Assembly: GCA_015680685.1 (NCBI GenBank)
Contig: MNCI01016353.1
Coordinates: forward strand, 167,674 to 231,673
DNA from: Gnetum montanum
Taxonomy: Eukaryota; Streptophyta; Gnetopsida; Gnetales; Gnetaceae
Reading direction: 5' to 3'
Length of the DNA: 64,000 bases
The number at the start of each line of letters is the position of its first letter. Within the stretch, counting starts at the first letter, position 1. The translations under genes were made by a program, and so were the position numbers. This document shows, piece by piece, positions 28,901 to 36,318 of this stretch. Below the pieces are notes generated by a model, which was not told the origin of the DNA, searched no databases, and was given only the letters and a program-made list of their open reading frames with translations.

Positions 28901-31900
28901 TTGAATTGCAATCACAGGGATGTATAATCATACTGTACAATTTATAGGATACTTTCTAATATATTTTGCAATGCAATCAAGGGTTTTGGGGATTAGCAGT
29001 TTTTTCACAACTAAATGCATTTTCTCTCACTTTTGTTATGACACTTGTGTGAGTTCAGCTTTGACTCGTCTGCTGTGTTATTGGATTAACGAGCATAATG
29101 CACTATTCATTATTATTTTACTTTTGAATGTTTCTGCACTTTTAATTTGGAAAACAAATCATTTTATTGCCCTGTTGAATTTTCAGGCTCAACAAATTTT
29201 GGATGAGTCCACAGTTGAAGAGGTTGTTGCAGTCAGTGGTGCTATTACGATATCTTGCCTTATGGTTTGCTTATCTGCCTCTTGATTTTTTTTTTCGAAA
29301 TCCATTTCCTGGTGTCATGTTTTTCCTTTTCTCTATTTCATTAATAATTATGTATTTAGAATAATAAATTCTCAAGCTTTGTTTTTTGGTAGCCTAACAA
29401 AATTTTTTAAGGGTTTAGCATTTCCCAAACGAATTGGAGTAATTCCTTTATTACTTGATTGAATTGTCTGGCTATTTATGATTATGAAAGCTCAGATCTT
29501 TGGCAGAATATATATTTGTTTTATGTTTTCACAGTTTTTGATGGAAAATTATTTCTAAAAGAACCCTGTTGTTTAAAACGTTGTTAAAGAGTTATTTATA
29601 TGATGTCATAGAAATTTCTATCACGTGACAAGACGGTTTGCAAAAAAAATAAAGATGAAATTTTCTAAGACCAGCGGTGTGTGCTCGATGCACAAAGAAG
29701 CAAGCAAGAAATGAAATAAACAGTTGTACGCAAACAAAAGCAAGAAGATTAAATGCAAAGCAAAGTGTCCTGGTCTGTTGGCCGTTATTTATTCATTCCA
29801 AACTGATATTCTATCTATTAGAGATAGAGAGAGTAGAGATGAGATGATGCAGAGGACCCTGTTGTGGCCTTGCTACAGTGCTGAACTGACAAAAAGAATA
29901 TTCCAGATAGACGAATCAAGCTTTGACCAGTATTAGAAAGAAAATGAATTTCACTTAACCTCACTGTTTACTTGTTGAAAACTGAGCCTCACTTCAGTTT
30001 GATACTCCTACTGCTGAACAACAACGTAATCTACTACTGGTGCATCTTATATTCAATCAAATGATCGATAAAAGGCTTGTATACATCTGCATTTTTGCTG
30101 CTGCAGAACATTTCCCTCTACATGGACTCTAGAAAATAAGAATCTAGCATCTTTCCATCAATCTTTGGAAGATTTATCTTAACACAGGATATGCAAATTT
30201 TTTCTTGTGAACGACCTTTTTGTGGAAGTAGCTCTATACACCGAACCTTTCTCTATACATGTTTGAATGCAGTTTGTCAAAGTTTCCTTGCTCCTGCCTG
30301 CGACAAGAAGAAATGCCTTGTTATATTATCTCTCTATGCCTCTGAACATCCCAGGCACCTTTGACTATTTTTCTTTGTTATATCTTCTTTTGTTGAATTT
30401 GAACTTCTCACTTTCAACAGCTTTTCCATATCCACCACTCTGTTTATAAGTATTTGAAAGTAAAGCATTGATGCAATGATTCCTACAAAAATGAAAGCAA
30501 TCTCCCGTCACTGTCCAAGGGACATTATTCTGAAATCTGGAATATTTGATTGTCTGCTGCCAGCTCCAATTATAGATGACCAAGCCACTCTGCTTGATGG
30601 AGAGCTTGGATTTTCAGATCTACAATCCTTTCCTTGCACTCTGGACTTGTTTAGAACTTTAACAAATATACCTTATTGAATCTCTAGAATTAGACACCTT
30701 TTGCTTCTCCATTTGTCTGCTGCAATTTGGACATTCAATAGTGGCTCTTTGTATGGACCCATTTTCATAGGCTTAGGTCTTGGTGTTTTGGTCAATGCTT
30801 GTGAGTGTGCTTGGTTGTGATGATGTGTGTGGTTGTTGTATTTGTGATTTGATGATGGTGATGGATTTGAGTGTTATTGATGTACTAGTGTTCATGATCT
30901 GTATGATATGGTGCTGATTTGTGGATTTATCTATGATTTCATTACGGTAGTGGATTTAAGTACAGTTGATATGCAGGTGTTGGTGATTTATATGATTTGA
31001 GGCTGCCTTGTCAATCTATCTATGATTTCATAATTATCATGGATTGAAGTGTTTGATGTACTCATGATTTATATGTGAATAACTCTCTTCTCCATGAGTA
31101 ATCTGACTTATGTTGATGTGTGTTGTTTATTACTAGATGCAAGTACTAAGTGTGTACCATCTGCTGGTTTAGCATCTATTACTAAAATAAAAAAAAAATA
31201 AAAAAATGAAAGGCATATTGAGCACATATAGAGTTGAAATGTTGCATTGTTTGTGAGGTTGCTACTATGTTTTGATTGTTCATGTATTGTATGACATGTG
31301 TATTAGAATAATTTCTTAAACTGATTAGAATGTTTCTTTGTAAACTGTATATATCAGTGTGGGTATCTCATACATATGCTTTGTTGTATGTTCATACAAG
31401 TTTTAGATCGGTTATCTCTAGGTGCTACTATGTGAATGCTAATTATTGAGTAATCAGATTTATTTTGAAAAAAAAAAAATAGAAAAGAAAAAGATTCATC
31501 AAAGACTAAGACATGTATGTTTTGCTTAGCATGAATGGTTCTTTTTAAAATATATATACACATGTATTGCTAAGGAACTTGACCATTGAATTAAGTGGAA
31601 GGAACTTGATGGTGCTAACCTATAAATCAAGAATATTATGTATATCAAGGAAAGAATTGAACTCATAACTTGATAAAATGGAAGTTAAATGAATTAAAAG
31701 GAAAAAAAGAATGGTTTCCAAAAAAAAAATCAGTTATGAAAAATAGCTCATTATCTCTTGAATTCTACTAGTGGTTATAAAGAGAGAGTAGGAGGGAGAG
31801 GAGGTGCATGGGAAGTGTATGAATTTGACACCCCTTTCACCCATTTTGGGCTTTTTTCCCATAACGAGCAAGAATTAAAGTTTCCTGTTTCAAAAAACCG

Positions 31901-34900
31901 GCATAATTACCACAACCCATCAATACTACCTAGTAAATATACAATATGCGGTGTATTATTGCTTAGATGATTCTTCAAAACTAATAAACTACAAATTGCA
32001 GGCATAACCAAAGAACCCGCGTGACAATAATAGTATTTTTCTGATTATTGCTGCCACTGCTATAGCTGTGTAGTCCTATCAATAGAAATTCATAAGTTTA
32101 ATATAAATATAAAGGATGATATTCTCCTAATTTTGAAGGGAAAAAATCCAAACAGCACGACATGGTATAAATAGCAAAAGGGTAGTGGTGGCTATCAAAT
32201 TCAGACCCTACACAGGGTAAAAGAAGGAGAGCAGAATCACAAGTGTGGTTGGATAAAAAAAGCACAGCAACAAAAGAAGACTATGGTTTTTGTAAAAGAC
32301 AATAAAGAAAACTTGTACGGCTGAAACAAAAAATGCACAATAAAAGAAGATTGTGACTACTACAGAAGGCATCAGAAATGAAAGAAAATCACAGATGAGT
32401 AGCAATCCAACATAGTAATAATTTTCACTTGAACATCCAGAAAGGATTATAGTTAAAAAAGAAAAGGAACAACACAAAAAGAAGACTGTGGCTGCTACAA
32501 AAGATAGCACATGAAAGAAAATCAGAGCTAAGCATTAATCCAACATATTAATAAATTGCTATTGGTAAGCAAAAAATCTGAGCAAGAAGGTAAGATGATC
32601 CTTCTCTTCCTATGTTTGGTGAATGAGCAAGATTGGTTGATTATCTCAATATTACTTTGTCTATGCACTTTACTGTGAAGATCTTTTTATGCTTGAACGA
32701 CTTTGGCAAGGTTGGTTGTTGTGATCTTTAGATTGTTGAATCCTTGATTTTGTTGTTAGATCTCTCCACTTCCTTAGCACTCTTAAGCCTAAATGACTTA
32801 GATGAGAGTTGTGTTTGCAATGATTCAGAAACACCTGTAGCAGTTTGGAGTATTTTTGGTATAAAGATTTACTAACAAGGACCAAGGATCCCTGATATGA
32901 AGATTTGTACCACAGGTAGAAAGTGAGGGTATCCTTGGGCCCATGTCTATTTTGTGGGTTTCTGAGATCTAAAGAATTGATGAATTTTTGGTTTCTTGCT
33001 GGAATTTGGGTTATGACCCCCTTGAATGCTTAATCTTTAGATCTTTCTATGAGTCTAATGGAGATTGGGAAATCTAGAAGGTTAATTTATAGCTATTAAG
33101 CTGTAAATAAATGTTAGTGATTTCTCTATTCTCTTCTGTTGGAATATCATATAGTTTTATTGCATTTTAGTGGTGTGTGTTATATTAGGTCAGTCAAAAG
33201 AGTTAAATTGAAATGATTTTGTATGGTGAGTGCTACTAGAAAGAAAATAAAATATTGTCATACCATTCAATGGATTTGAAATTACCGTTTTATTTGTTTC
33301 TTATGGTCAATAGTTTGGTTAAACAAATTTGTTGATGAGCAACATCATATATATTTTTATGGTAAAATGAGAATTCATTTATTCATTAACATAAGCAAAT
33401 TAAAGTTAGCAAAGCTGATACTGTATCTTGATCAGCAACTAGCCTATATGGTTGTAGTTTCTTTAATTCTTCTGTTAGAGTTTTGATATTTTGATTTATG
33501 AATTATTGTTCTATGATTCTTGTGTTTGCTGGCTAGTTGTTCATTTAAGCAGGATTATTAATGTGTACTATCTAATTTTTGGTTTTCCTACTTGTTGGAC
33601 CTTGAAGATTGTATTATTGGTAGTGATAAAGTGAAACAATATGAAGATGGATTCTTGGCTGCTATATTGTTTTGTATCCTAAATTACAATTATCTGTTTA
33701 ATGAATAATACGTTTTCCTACAGTTTGACTCTCCATATACCTAATTGTGTTTGGCTATACATAATTTAAGATTGCTAAGGTGAACTGGCTGAGTTACTTT
33801 GCTTGTAGCTGAACTAGAACGCTATGGATATGATTTTAAGTTTAGTTGTCTTTATATTTATTTAGAGTGCCCCTCAGGTGCATGATATTTATTGAGAGAT
33901 GTCAGTCACCATATTGGCATTCTCTACCTATTAGATCCTTGGGTTGTTTATATTATATAATTTTTTGTGTTTATAGTTTACTGTTTATGTTAAATTGATC
34001 ATTGTCAATGCTAGGCTAAATGCAATTTGGATTCCTAATGATTAATTAACTGTTTTAAAACATTTAGCCTTGCATTTCAGGCCACATTTTGGGGGGTTTT
34101 GAGCGTTAGCTATTTCTTCCTATGATGGGGTGCTACACTCGTAGCAGTCCAATTTCTTGGCAAAATGCTATTGAAAGTTTTATAGCTTTGGCTTTTGTAA
34201 ATAATTTTTCTTTGTGAAGAATGCTATCTGCAGAGAAGAGAGATCAGAAAAGACATGGAAAGAATTGGTTAAAGTAGATATAAATTGTATATAGATAAAG
34301 CTTTAGCTCTTGATAAAGACAAATGTTGAAAGAGAACTTATGTAGCTGACCTCATATTATTGGGGCATGGCTGCAGTGATCATGATAAGGTTGCTTCACT
34401 AGATACTTTGCTGGGCTTTTAGAGGTATCATAGTAGTACCACTAAGAGAAGGTGTAGATAGATGAAATTCATGGAATAGGAGGATGAAGGGTTTGCTTCA
34501 GAATGTTAGTGATATCTTCAAGGATTGTAGATCTTGAACACCATGTTGAATTGAATTTATTTTCCCATTTTTCTTAATTCATTGGTTTGTTTGTTGCAGT
34601 CAGTCTGATTGAAGCAGCAGGATGATGCTCTACTATGGTTTTAAATGCATCAAACACAGTAGGGGCACTAAAAGGAGGTGCAGTGTGTAGATGAAATTTT
34701 GTGGAGCAGCTGGAGTGTGCTTTAATATGTTAGTGATATCTTCAAGGATTCTAGATGTTGAACCTTTTGCTAGCATAATGATATTTAAGCTATAGTGGAA
34801 CAACAATACTTGCTCACTTTTTTTCGTTCGTTTGTTGCAGTCAATCTGATCAAAGCACCTTGACAGCATGTAATATTAAAAACTGCTTTTCTAATCTTCT

Positions 34901-36318
34901 CTTTGAATTTGTTACGTGGTAGAACTTTTATTTCTACTGACAGAAATGCCCATCACCAACCCTCCTGGTGCAAAATGTTTGTAGTTAGAAGGGTTGAAAT
35001 TTCTTGTAATATGTTTGTTGCCAACTATAGAATTGGCAGTCAAAAACTATACATTATTGTTTCCTTTTTCTTTCTAACACTCCCCCTCAAAAACTATGCA
35101 TGAGTTTACTAATGCATAGTTTGATAAATATAAGGATATTACCTATCATAGAGTGTTAGAGGCAAATGTAGCAAAGAAGCTACATAACAAATTTGTGCTC
35201 AAAGGCCTTCTTTGGCTTGGCTCTCCATGTATGCACCAGGTTGAAGGGTCTTTCTCCAAATTTGTCCTTGTTGGGAAAGACTGATCTTGCCTTAAGGCTG
35301 CTTCCCTGCAAAAGCTGTATTGGGCATTGATGTTGCTCTCTTTGCTTTCCATTGTGTGGTTCCTCTGATACCTAATGCTGCAGTCCTCTTACAGGCTTGA
35401 TCTTGCCTGCTCCAATGCCACATTCTCTCTTTTGGAGAAGCTGAGATCAAGCCAGTAAGAGGATTGTAGCAGCAGGTGTAAGAGCAACACACACATAAAA
35501 GCAAAGACATGCCCTTTCCATAACAATTCTATTGTTATTGGTGTGGTGCTGGATATTCTTTAAGAGCTCTTCTTGACCAAGGAGCCAAGACCTGATCAAC
35601 CTTGACAATTCGTGCAAAATGCTTATGTACTATTCATGGCACATTACCATAGTTATTAGGGGATTATGTGGTTAATTCTTTGGTTCCTTGATTTCTTCAA
35701 GTCGAAGAGCTCCTTTCTTAAACTCCTTTGCTTATTTTAAGCAGTTCTGAAGATGTAATTGCTTGCTTTTCTTATCACTAATGCTTTAAAAAAGTTTCAT
35801 GGCTATGCAATTTTAAGTACAATAAAACGCTCTCAGCCTTTTTCCACATCAGCATTTAAACTGGTGATCTACTGTTAACAATTTATTAAATGAAATAGTT
35901 CATGTTATACAAAGTAGTAGTTAATTTCTTATTTTTCAGATCGCAAACCTGATTGGTTTTGTTGTTGGACCAACACGTATGCAATGGCTGATTTCAAGGA
36001 TGCTCAGGACAGATAGTAAGTACCACCTTTTTTATATCTCACTCGTATTACTATAATTATATTATACCATTTTTCCTCATACCGTTTCCATCACTGCAGA
36101 TTTGCATATCCTTCTAGGAATCTTTTTGTCCTTTTATGTTGGAACAAAGGTAAGGATTTTGCTATAAGCCGCATAAGCTGTATTTTATGTTATGACTTGA
36201 AGTTCATGTAAACTTCATTAACCATGAATCAGTAAAACGTGATGCACATACTTTGCTTTTGCTTTTGCTTTTGCAGCTTATGATTTATGTTGCAAGATTA
36301 AGATGCCGAAAGATTTGA
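7792..36318 (+). CDS. GUP1: GUP1/HHAT-like membrane-bound O-acyltransferase (19 exons)
   Basis: The join is 7792-7900, 8031-8101, 8523-8704, 8800-8848, 10151-10254, 10380-10444, 13544-13614, 13808-13867, 14528-14641, 14939-15063, 15160-15211, 17448-17510, 19025-19134, 19222-19314, 19571-19652, 29187-29264, 35940-36015, 36100-36149, 36277-36318. It totals 1596 bases and encodes 531 residues, the usual size for plant GUP1-like MBOAT proteins. Every junction is GT-AG and phases match throughout. The protein is polytopic. Family signatures are SDSQWRNFR (63-71), LDYHWA (203-208), PLYIAGP (259-265), WHASYNRW (382-389), YIPLGGSQRK (395-404) and AIWHDLEW (416-423). His419 in the last is the invariant MBOAT histidine. 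Yeast Gup1 O-acylates GPI-anchor lipid and is also linked to glycerol uptake; the animal relative HHAT palmitoylates Hedgehog. The plant substrate is not settled, and the likely site is the ER membrane. No internal stop or frameshift was found, so the gene looks functional. Confidence 0.93.
8031..8101 (+). CDS. GUP1: GUP1-like coding exon 2
   Basis: Acceptor GATCAG at 8030, donor AAT|GTAATT. It encodes residues 37-60, ending LTTGWISNRFN. This matches the conserved linker before the SDxQWRNFR motif in plant homologues. Ends in phase 0. Confidence 0.88.
8523..8704 (+). CDS. GUP1: GUP1-like coding exon 3
   Basis: Encodes residues 61-121. It opens with DISDSQWRNFRRNLPIL, a hallmark of GUP1-like MBOATs, followed by two membrane segments (about 75-91 and 102-119). 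Acceptor GAACAG, donor CTTG|GTAAAT, phase 2. Confidence 0.93.
8800..8848 (+). CDS. GUP1: GUP1-like coding exon 4
   Basis: Short exon for residues 121-137, a hydrophobic stretch ending NFFLTK. Acceptor TTGTGCAG, donor AAAG|GTAAGC. The frame is fixed by the phase-2 junction with exon 3 (a Cys codon split TG/C). Confidence 0.88.
8849..10150 (+). other. Intron 4
   Basis: 1302-base intron with no coding content. It carries a tRNA-derived SINE-like element at about 8931-9160, described separately. The rest is AT-rich unique sequence. Confidence 0.85.
8931..9160 (+). mobile_element. tRNA-derived SINE-like element
   Basis: An A-box-like sequence TAGTTCACTTGG (8937-8948) and a B-box-like sequence GGTTTGATCCC (8982-8992) lie about 35 bases apart, the spacing of a pol III tRNA-type promoter. 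A tRNA-unrelated body follows. No clear poly(A) or duplicated flank marks the 3' end, so the right boundary is approximate. It sits wholly inside intron 4. Confidence 0.55.
10151..10254 (+). CDS. GUP1: GUP1-like coding exon 5
   Basis: Encodes residues 138-172, a long hydrophobic segment followed by FDGYSFSIFG, matching the conserved YEGYSFxxFG region of plant homologues. Acceptor TGTACAG, donor TTTGG|GTAAGT, phase 2. Confidence 0.92.
10380..10444 (+). CDS. GUP1: GUP1-like coding exon 6
   Basis: Encodes residues 172-194, including LDNHRGTFRWQICFNF, strongly conserved in plant GUP1-like proteins. Acceptor GAACAG, donor TTTG|GTACTG, phase 1. It precedes the 3.1-kb intron 6. Confidence 0.92.
11082..11288 (+). 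pseudogene. Decayed RTE-type LINE reverse-transcriptase fragment
   Basis: One frame, broken by stops, reads IKWWNLKEDKV, then YDEKLYNEEEW, then LKKKDIPIEYIQII and DM-YGVQP. The second half resembles the RT segment WxxLxKKGVPxxYIxxIxDMYxG typical of RTE-clade non-LTR elements. The IKWW part resembles the conserved region between endonuclease and RT in the same family. There is no catalytic core. The pieces are short, so the assignment is moderate. Confidence 0.4.
11435..11720 (+). repeat. Degenerate minisatellite, about 85-90 bp unit
   Basis: Three imperfect copies are visible, each containing a form of AAATCCATC, CATGAAAT, AGATAG, CACCAAATC and CATGAGCACATGGTCATCAA. The same unit occurs in the opposite orientation in intron 16 at about 30800-31080. 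It is probably an internal part of a larger, unrecognised transposon. Confidence 0.7.
11930..13210 (-). mobile_element. GC-rich relic, probably a LINE C-terminal/3' region
   Basis: This block is far richer in C (G on the minus strand) than its surroundings. On the minus strand it encodes a long charged region and a Gln/Glu-rich helix-forming stretch (about 12620-12790, with EERQRQALVEAATQ). The L1 copy in intron 15 ends with a similar charged helix followed by a G-rich tail in the same orientation, so a related truncated LINE is likely. No catalytic domain is present and boundaries are approximate. Confidence 0.35.
13544..13614 (+). CDS. GUP1: GUP1-like coding exon 7
   Basis: Encodes residues 194-217, with VTLRMLSFSLDYHWA, a highly conserved motif of the plant family. 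Acceptor TTTACCAG, donor AAAG|GTTTTT. The weak donor is unusual for this gene, but phase 0 joins exon 8 correctly. Confidence 0.9.
13808..13867 (+). CDS. GUP1: GUP1-like coding exon 8
   Basis: Sixty bases encode residues 218-237 with a cysteine cluster (Cys223, Cys226, Cys227, Cys232). Plant homologues have a similar HxxxC-xx-C...C pattern in a soluble loop here. Acceptor TTGGCAG, donor GGCAG|GTAAAC, phase 0. Confidence 0.88.
13868..14527 (+). other. Intron 8
   Basis: 660 bases of AT-rich intron with no repeat or coding element recognised. Confidence 0.85.
14528..14641 (+). CDS. GUP1: GUP1-like coding exon 9
   Basis: Encodes residues 238-275. It contains YSIERYMCYLFYLPLYIAGP and SFNAFSSQ, the best-conserved membrane core of GUP1-like MBOATs. 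Acceptor TACGCAG, donor CACAG|GTTGGT, phase 0. Confidence 0.95.
14939..15063 (+). CDS. GUP1: GUP1-like coding exon 10
   Basis: Encodes residues 276-317, a variable hydrophilic start (LDSPQSSESK) followed by a membrane segment ending HFCYYNSLAV. Acceptor TTGTCAG, donor GTCAG|GTAAAA, phase 2. Confidence 0.92.
15160..15211 (+). CDS. GUP1: GUP1-like coding exon 11
   Basis: Encodes residues 317-334, reading SDIWDMLDPWQIFIVGYG; the conserved part is IFIVGYG. Acceptor TTTGCAG, donor TGGG|GTATGA, phase 0. Confidence 0.92.
15212..17447 (+). other. Intron 11
   Basis: 2236 bases. Open frames on both strands between about 16700 and 17070 show no known domain. A slightly GC-richer island at 16740-17030 ends beside an A-rich run near 17070 and could be a retroposed fragment, but I cannot identify it. 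The rest is ordinary intron sequence. Confidence 0.7.
17448..17510 (+). CDS. GUP1: GUP1-like coding exon 12
   Basis: Encodes residues 335-355, VLNFMWLKFLLIWRYFRLWAL less the last residue in strict conservation; the WLKFxLIWRYFRxW core is conserved across plant homologues. Acceptor TTGGCAG, donor CTTA|GTGAGT, phase 0. Confidence 0.93.
17511..19024 (+). other. Intron 12
   Basis: 1514 bases. A less AT-rich stretch at about 18060-18440 has the look of old coding or repeat sequence, but no domain was recognised on either strand. Nothing else is supportable. Confidence 0.7.
19025..19134 (+). CDS. GUP1: GUP1-like coding exon 13
   Basis: Encodes residues 356-392. GIETPENMPRCINNCYDLEG is followed by FWRSWHASYNRWLIR. 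The WHASYNRW motif is the first MBOAT signature, with Asn387 at the position held by Asp or Asn in other members. Acceptor TTTCAG, donor TAAG|GTAATA, phase 2. Confidence 0.96.
19222..19314 (+). CDS. GUP1: GUP1-like coding exon 14 (catalytic His)
   Basis: Encodes residues 392-423. It contains YLYIPLGGSQRKMLNIW and FVAIWHDLEW. His419 of IWHD is the invariant MBOAT histidine expected in the active site. Acceptor TGTTTAG, donor GAATG|GTTTGT, phase 2. Confidence 0.96.
19571..19652 (+). CDS. GUP1: GUP1-like coding exon 15
   Basis: Encodes residues 423-450, beginning KLVSWAWVTCLFLVPE directly after the IWHDLEW motif, as in homologues. Acceptor AATATAG, donor CCCAG|GTACAG, phase 0. The 9.5-kb intron 15 follows. 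Confidence 0.94.
21544..21834 (-). pseudogene. L1 LINE reverse-transcriptase zinc-binding (zf-RVT) domain
   Basis: Contains WQSIWNGRLPKKLKVFVWLI, then HKVLPMRGFLREW and a degraded Cys/His part ending TINHFIYHC. This is the zf-RVT domain that follows RT in plant L1 ORF2. It lies only some 20 bases from the RT fragment, so several hundred RT codons were deleted. Stops follow, and an RNNLVFQ motif typical of the next region is visible near 21450. Confidence 0.8.
21857..22390 (-). pseudogene. L1 LINE RT N-terminal part, catalytic half lost
   Basis: This 177-codon frame includes NKLLGPDGWPIEFF, IMLIPKVPNP, CRPIGVCNTLLW and IKLDITKAYN. The last is RT motif A with its Asp. After it the frame shifts by one and continues about 25 codons (SWEALQEILLRKGF) before joining sequence just ahead of the zinc-binding domain. 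The YxDD box and thumb are absent. Confidence 0.85.
22900..23629 (-). pseudogene. L1 LINE ORF2 endonuclease domain
   Basis: A start codon at 23629 (minus) opens MKIVSWNCRGQG, the standard beginning of plant L1 endonucleases, followed by DIVCLQETKLQ with the metal-binding Glu of QETK. The C-terminal half at 23179-22961 carries GCKFTWSN, QIDYVWVS and NHRAI, matching the family's FTW, LDR and SDH motifs. Several stops interrupt it. In an active element this domain nicks target DNA for priming. Confidence 0.75.
23690..24900 (-). pseudogene. L1 LINE ORF1 (gag-like, CCHC zinc knuckle)
   Basis: The minus strand from about 24797 encodes a region ending in the DUF4283-type fold used by plant L1 ORF1 (segments around 24740-24480 and 24431-24207, the latter with PMWIRVSSIPWEMW). 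A CCHC knuckle follows, C-x2-C-x4-H-x4-C, in CSICRKKGHPAKDC at about 24123-24080. ORF1 proteins bind the element RNA. The frame is broken by stops and shifts between the blocks. Confidence 0.7.
27390..27570 (+). mobile_element. tRNA-derived SINE with (TTTCAA)n tail
   Basis: A-box TAGCCTAGTGG (27400-27410) and B-box GGTTTGATTCT (27443-27453) are spaced as in a tRNA gene. The first about 70 bases resemble a tRNA but lack a full cloverleaf. The body ends in a short tandem array of TTTCAA (27544-27569), a simple-repeat tail as seen on several SINE families. A functional tRNA is unlikely. Confidence 0.7.
27830..28270 (+). other. G-rich segment of unknown origin
   Basis: A purine/G-rich block with a 64-codon open frame (28077-28271) of no recognisable domain. 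Its composition resembles the 5' part of the L1 copy read from its own strand, so it may be a truncated LINE 5' end in the plus orientation. No alignment could be made by eye. Confidence 0.25.
28508..28665 (+). mobile_element. Degraded Au-like SINE
   Basis: AAGGAGGTATAGCTCAAG at about 28512-28530 resembles the A-box start of Au-type SINEs. A decayed B-box (GAGTTTAAGTT, 28565-28575) follows at the right distance. The remainder is AT-rich with no clear tail. Strongly diverged, so low to moderate support. Confidence 0.35.
29187..29264 (+). CDS. GUP1: GUP1-like coding exon 16
   Basis: Encodes residues 451-476, ending VSGAITISCLM. The GAITISCLM segment is conserved in plant homologues and starts a membrane helix. 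Acceptor TTTTCAG, donor TTATG|GTTTGC, phase 0. It sits isolated between the 9.5-kb and 6.7-kb introns. Confidence 0.93.
30800..31080 (-). repeat. Minisatellite, inverted copy of the intron 6 repeat
   Basis: Successive units contain ATATGGTGCTGATTTGTGGA, CTATGATTTCAT and TGGATTTAAGT. These are reverse complements of the unit at 11435-11720 (compare CACCAAATC, ATGAAAT, AAATCCATC). The GATGATGTGTGTGGTT stretch near 30815-30835 matches the reverse complement of 11690-11705. The copies lie in opposite orientation on either side of exons 7-16. Confidence 0.65.
32260..32545. repeat. Degenerate A-rich tandem array
   Basis: AAGAAGACTATGG (about 32273), AAGAAGATTGTGA (about 32344) and AAGAAGACTGTGG (about 32478) start related units. 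Two of the units also share GAAAGAAAATCA followed by ATCCAACAT. Spacing is irregular, about 70 and 135 bases. Confidence 0.5.
34425..34860. repeat. Tandem segmental duplication of about 200-230 bp
   Basis: Both copies contain GTGTAGATGAAATT-like starts, the shared core GTTAGTGATATCTTCAAGGA (about 34505 and 34729) and end in TTTGTTGCAGTCA plus TCTGAT (about 34590-34610 and 34830-34850). Each end resembles a 3' splice site. No transposon is recognised. Confidence 0.65.
35322..35516. repeat. Long imperfect inverted repeat (foldback or miRNA-like hairpin)
   Basis: The left arm (35322-35415) and right arm (35432-35516) are reverse-complementary over most of their length, leaving a loop of about 16 bases. 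The best-paired block is CCTCTTACAGGCTTGATCT (35385-35403) against AGATCAAGCCAGTAAGAGG (35444-35462), with one mismatch. Outer arms pair through CTTTGCTTT near 35340 and AAAGCAAAG near 35500. It could be a foldback MITE or a precursor-like hairpin within the gene's pre-mRNA. Confidence 0.75.
35940..36015 (+). CDS. GUP1: GUP1-like coding exon 17
   Basis: Encodes residues 477-501, starting IANLIGFVVGPTRMQWLIS. The ANLxGFVxGP motif is conserved near the C-terminus of plant homologues. Acceptor TTTTCAG, donor GATA|GTAAGT, phase 1. Confidence 0.94.
36100..36149 (+). CDS. GUP1: GUP1-like coding exon 18
   Basis: Encodes residues 502-518, a hydrophobic helix ending SFYVGTK. Acceptor ACTGCAG, donor AAAG|GTAAGG, phase 0. 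Confidence 0.92.
36277..36318 (+). CDS. GUP1: GUP1-like coding exon 19 (terminal)
   Basis: Encodes LMIYVARLRCRKI and the TGA stop (36316-36318). The short basic tail is cytosolic-looking. Acceptor TTTTGCAG after a (CTTTTG)n pyrimidine tract. Confidence 0.92.
   Translation, partial: LMIYVARLRCRKI

Larger units (their letters stand above)
19653..29186 (+). other. Intron 15 (9.5 kb) with nested retroelements
   Basis: The longest intron of the gene. It contains an L1 LINE on the minus strand (19918-24947), two SINE-like elements (27390-27570 and 28508-28665) and a G-rich stretch at about 27830-28270. The segments 24966-27389 and 28666-29186 are AT-rich with no recognisable element. Confidence 0.85.
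29265..35939 (+). other. Intron 16 (6.7 kb)
   Basis: Holds a minisatellite copy (30800-31080), a loose tandem array (32260-32545), a segmental duplication (34425-34860) and a long foldback (35322-35516). The remaining AT-rich stretches contain only short open frames without known domains. Confidence 0.85.

Noticed and set aside
32208-32510. 100-codon minus-strand hydrophobic frame
   Set aside because: It is Phe/Leu-rich only because the DNA is an A-rich degenerate tandem array. No domain is present and it lies in intron 16.
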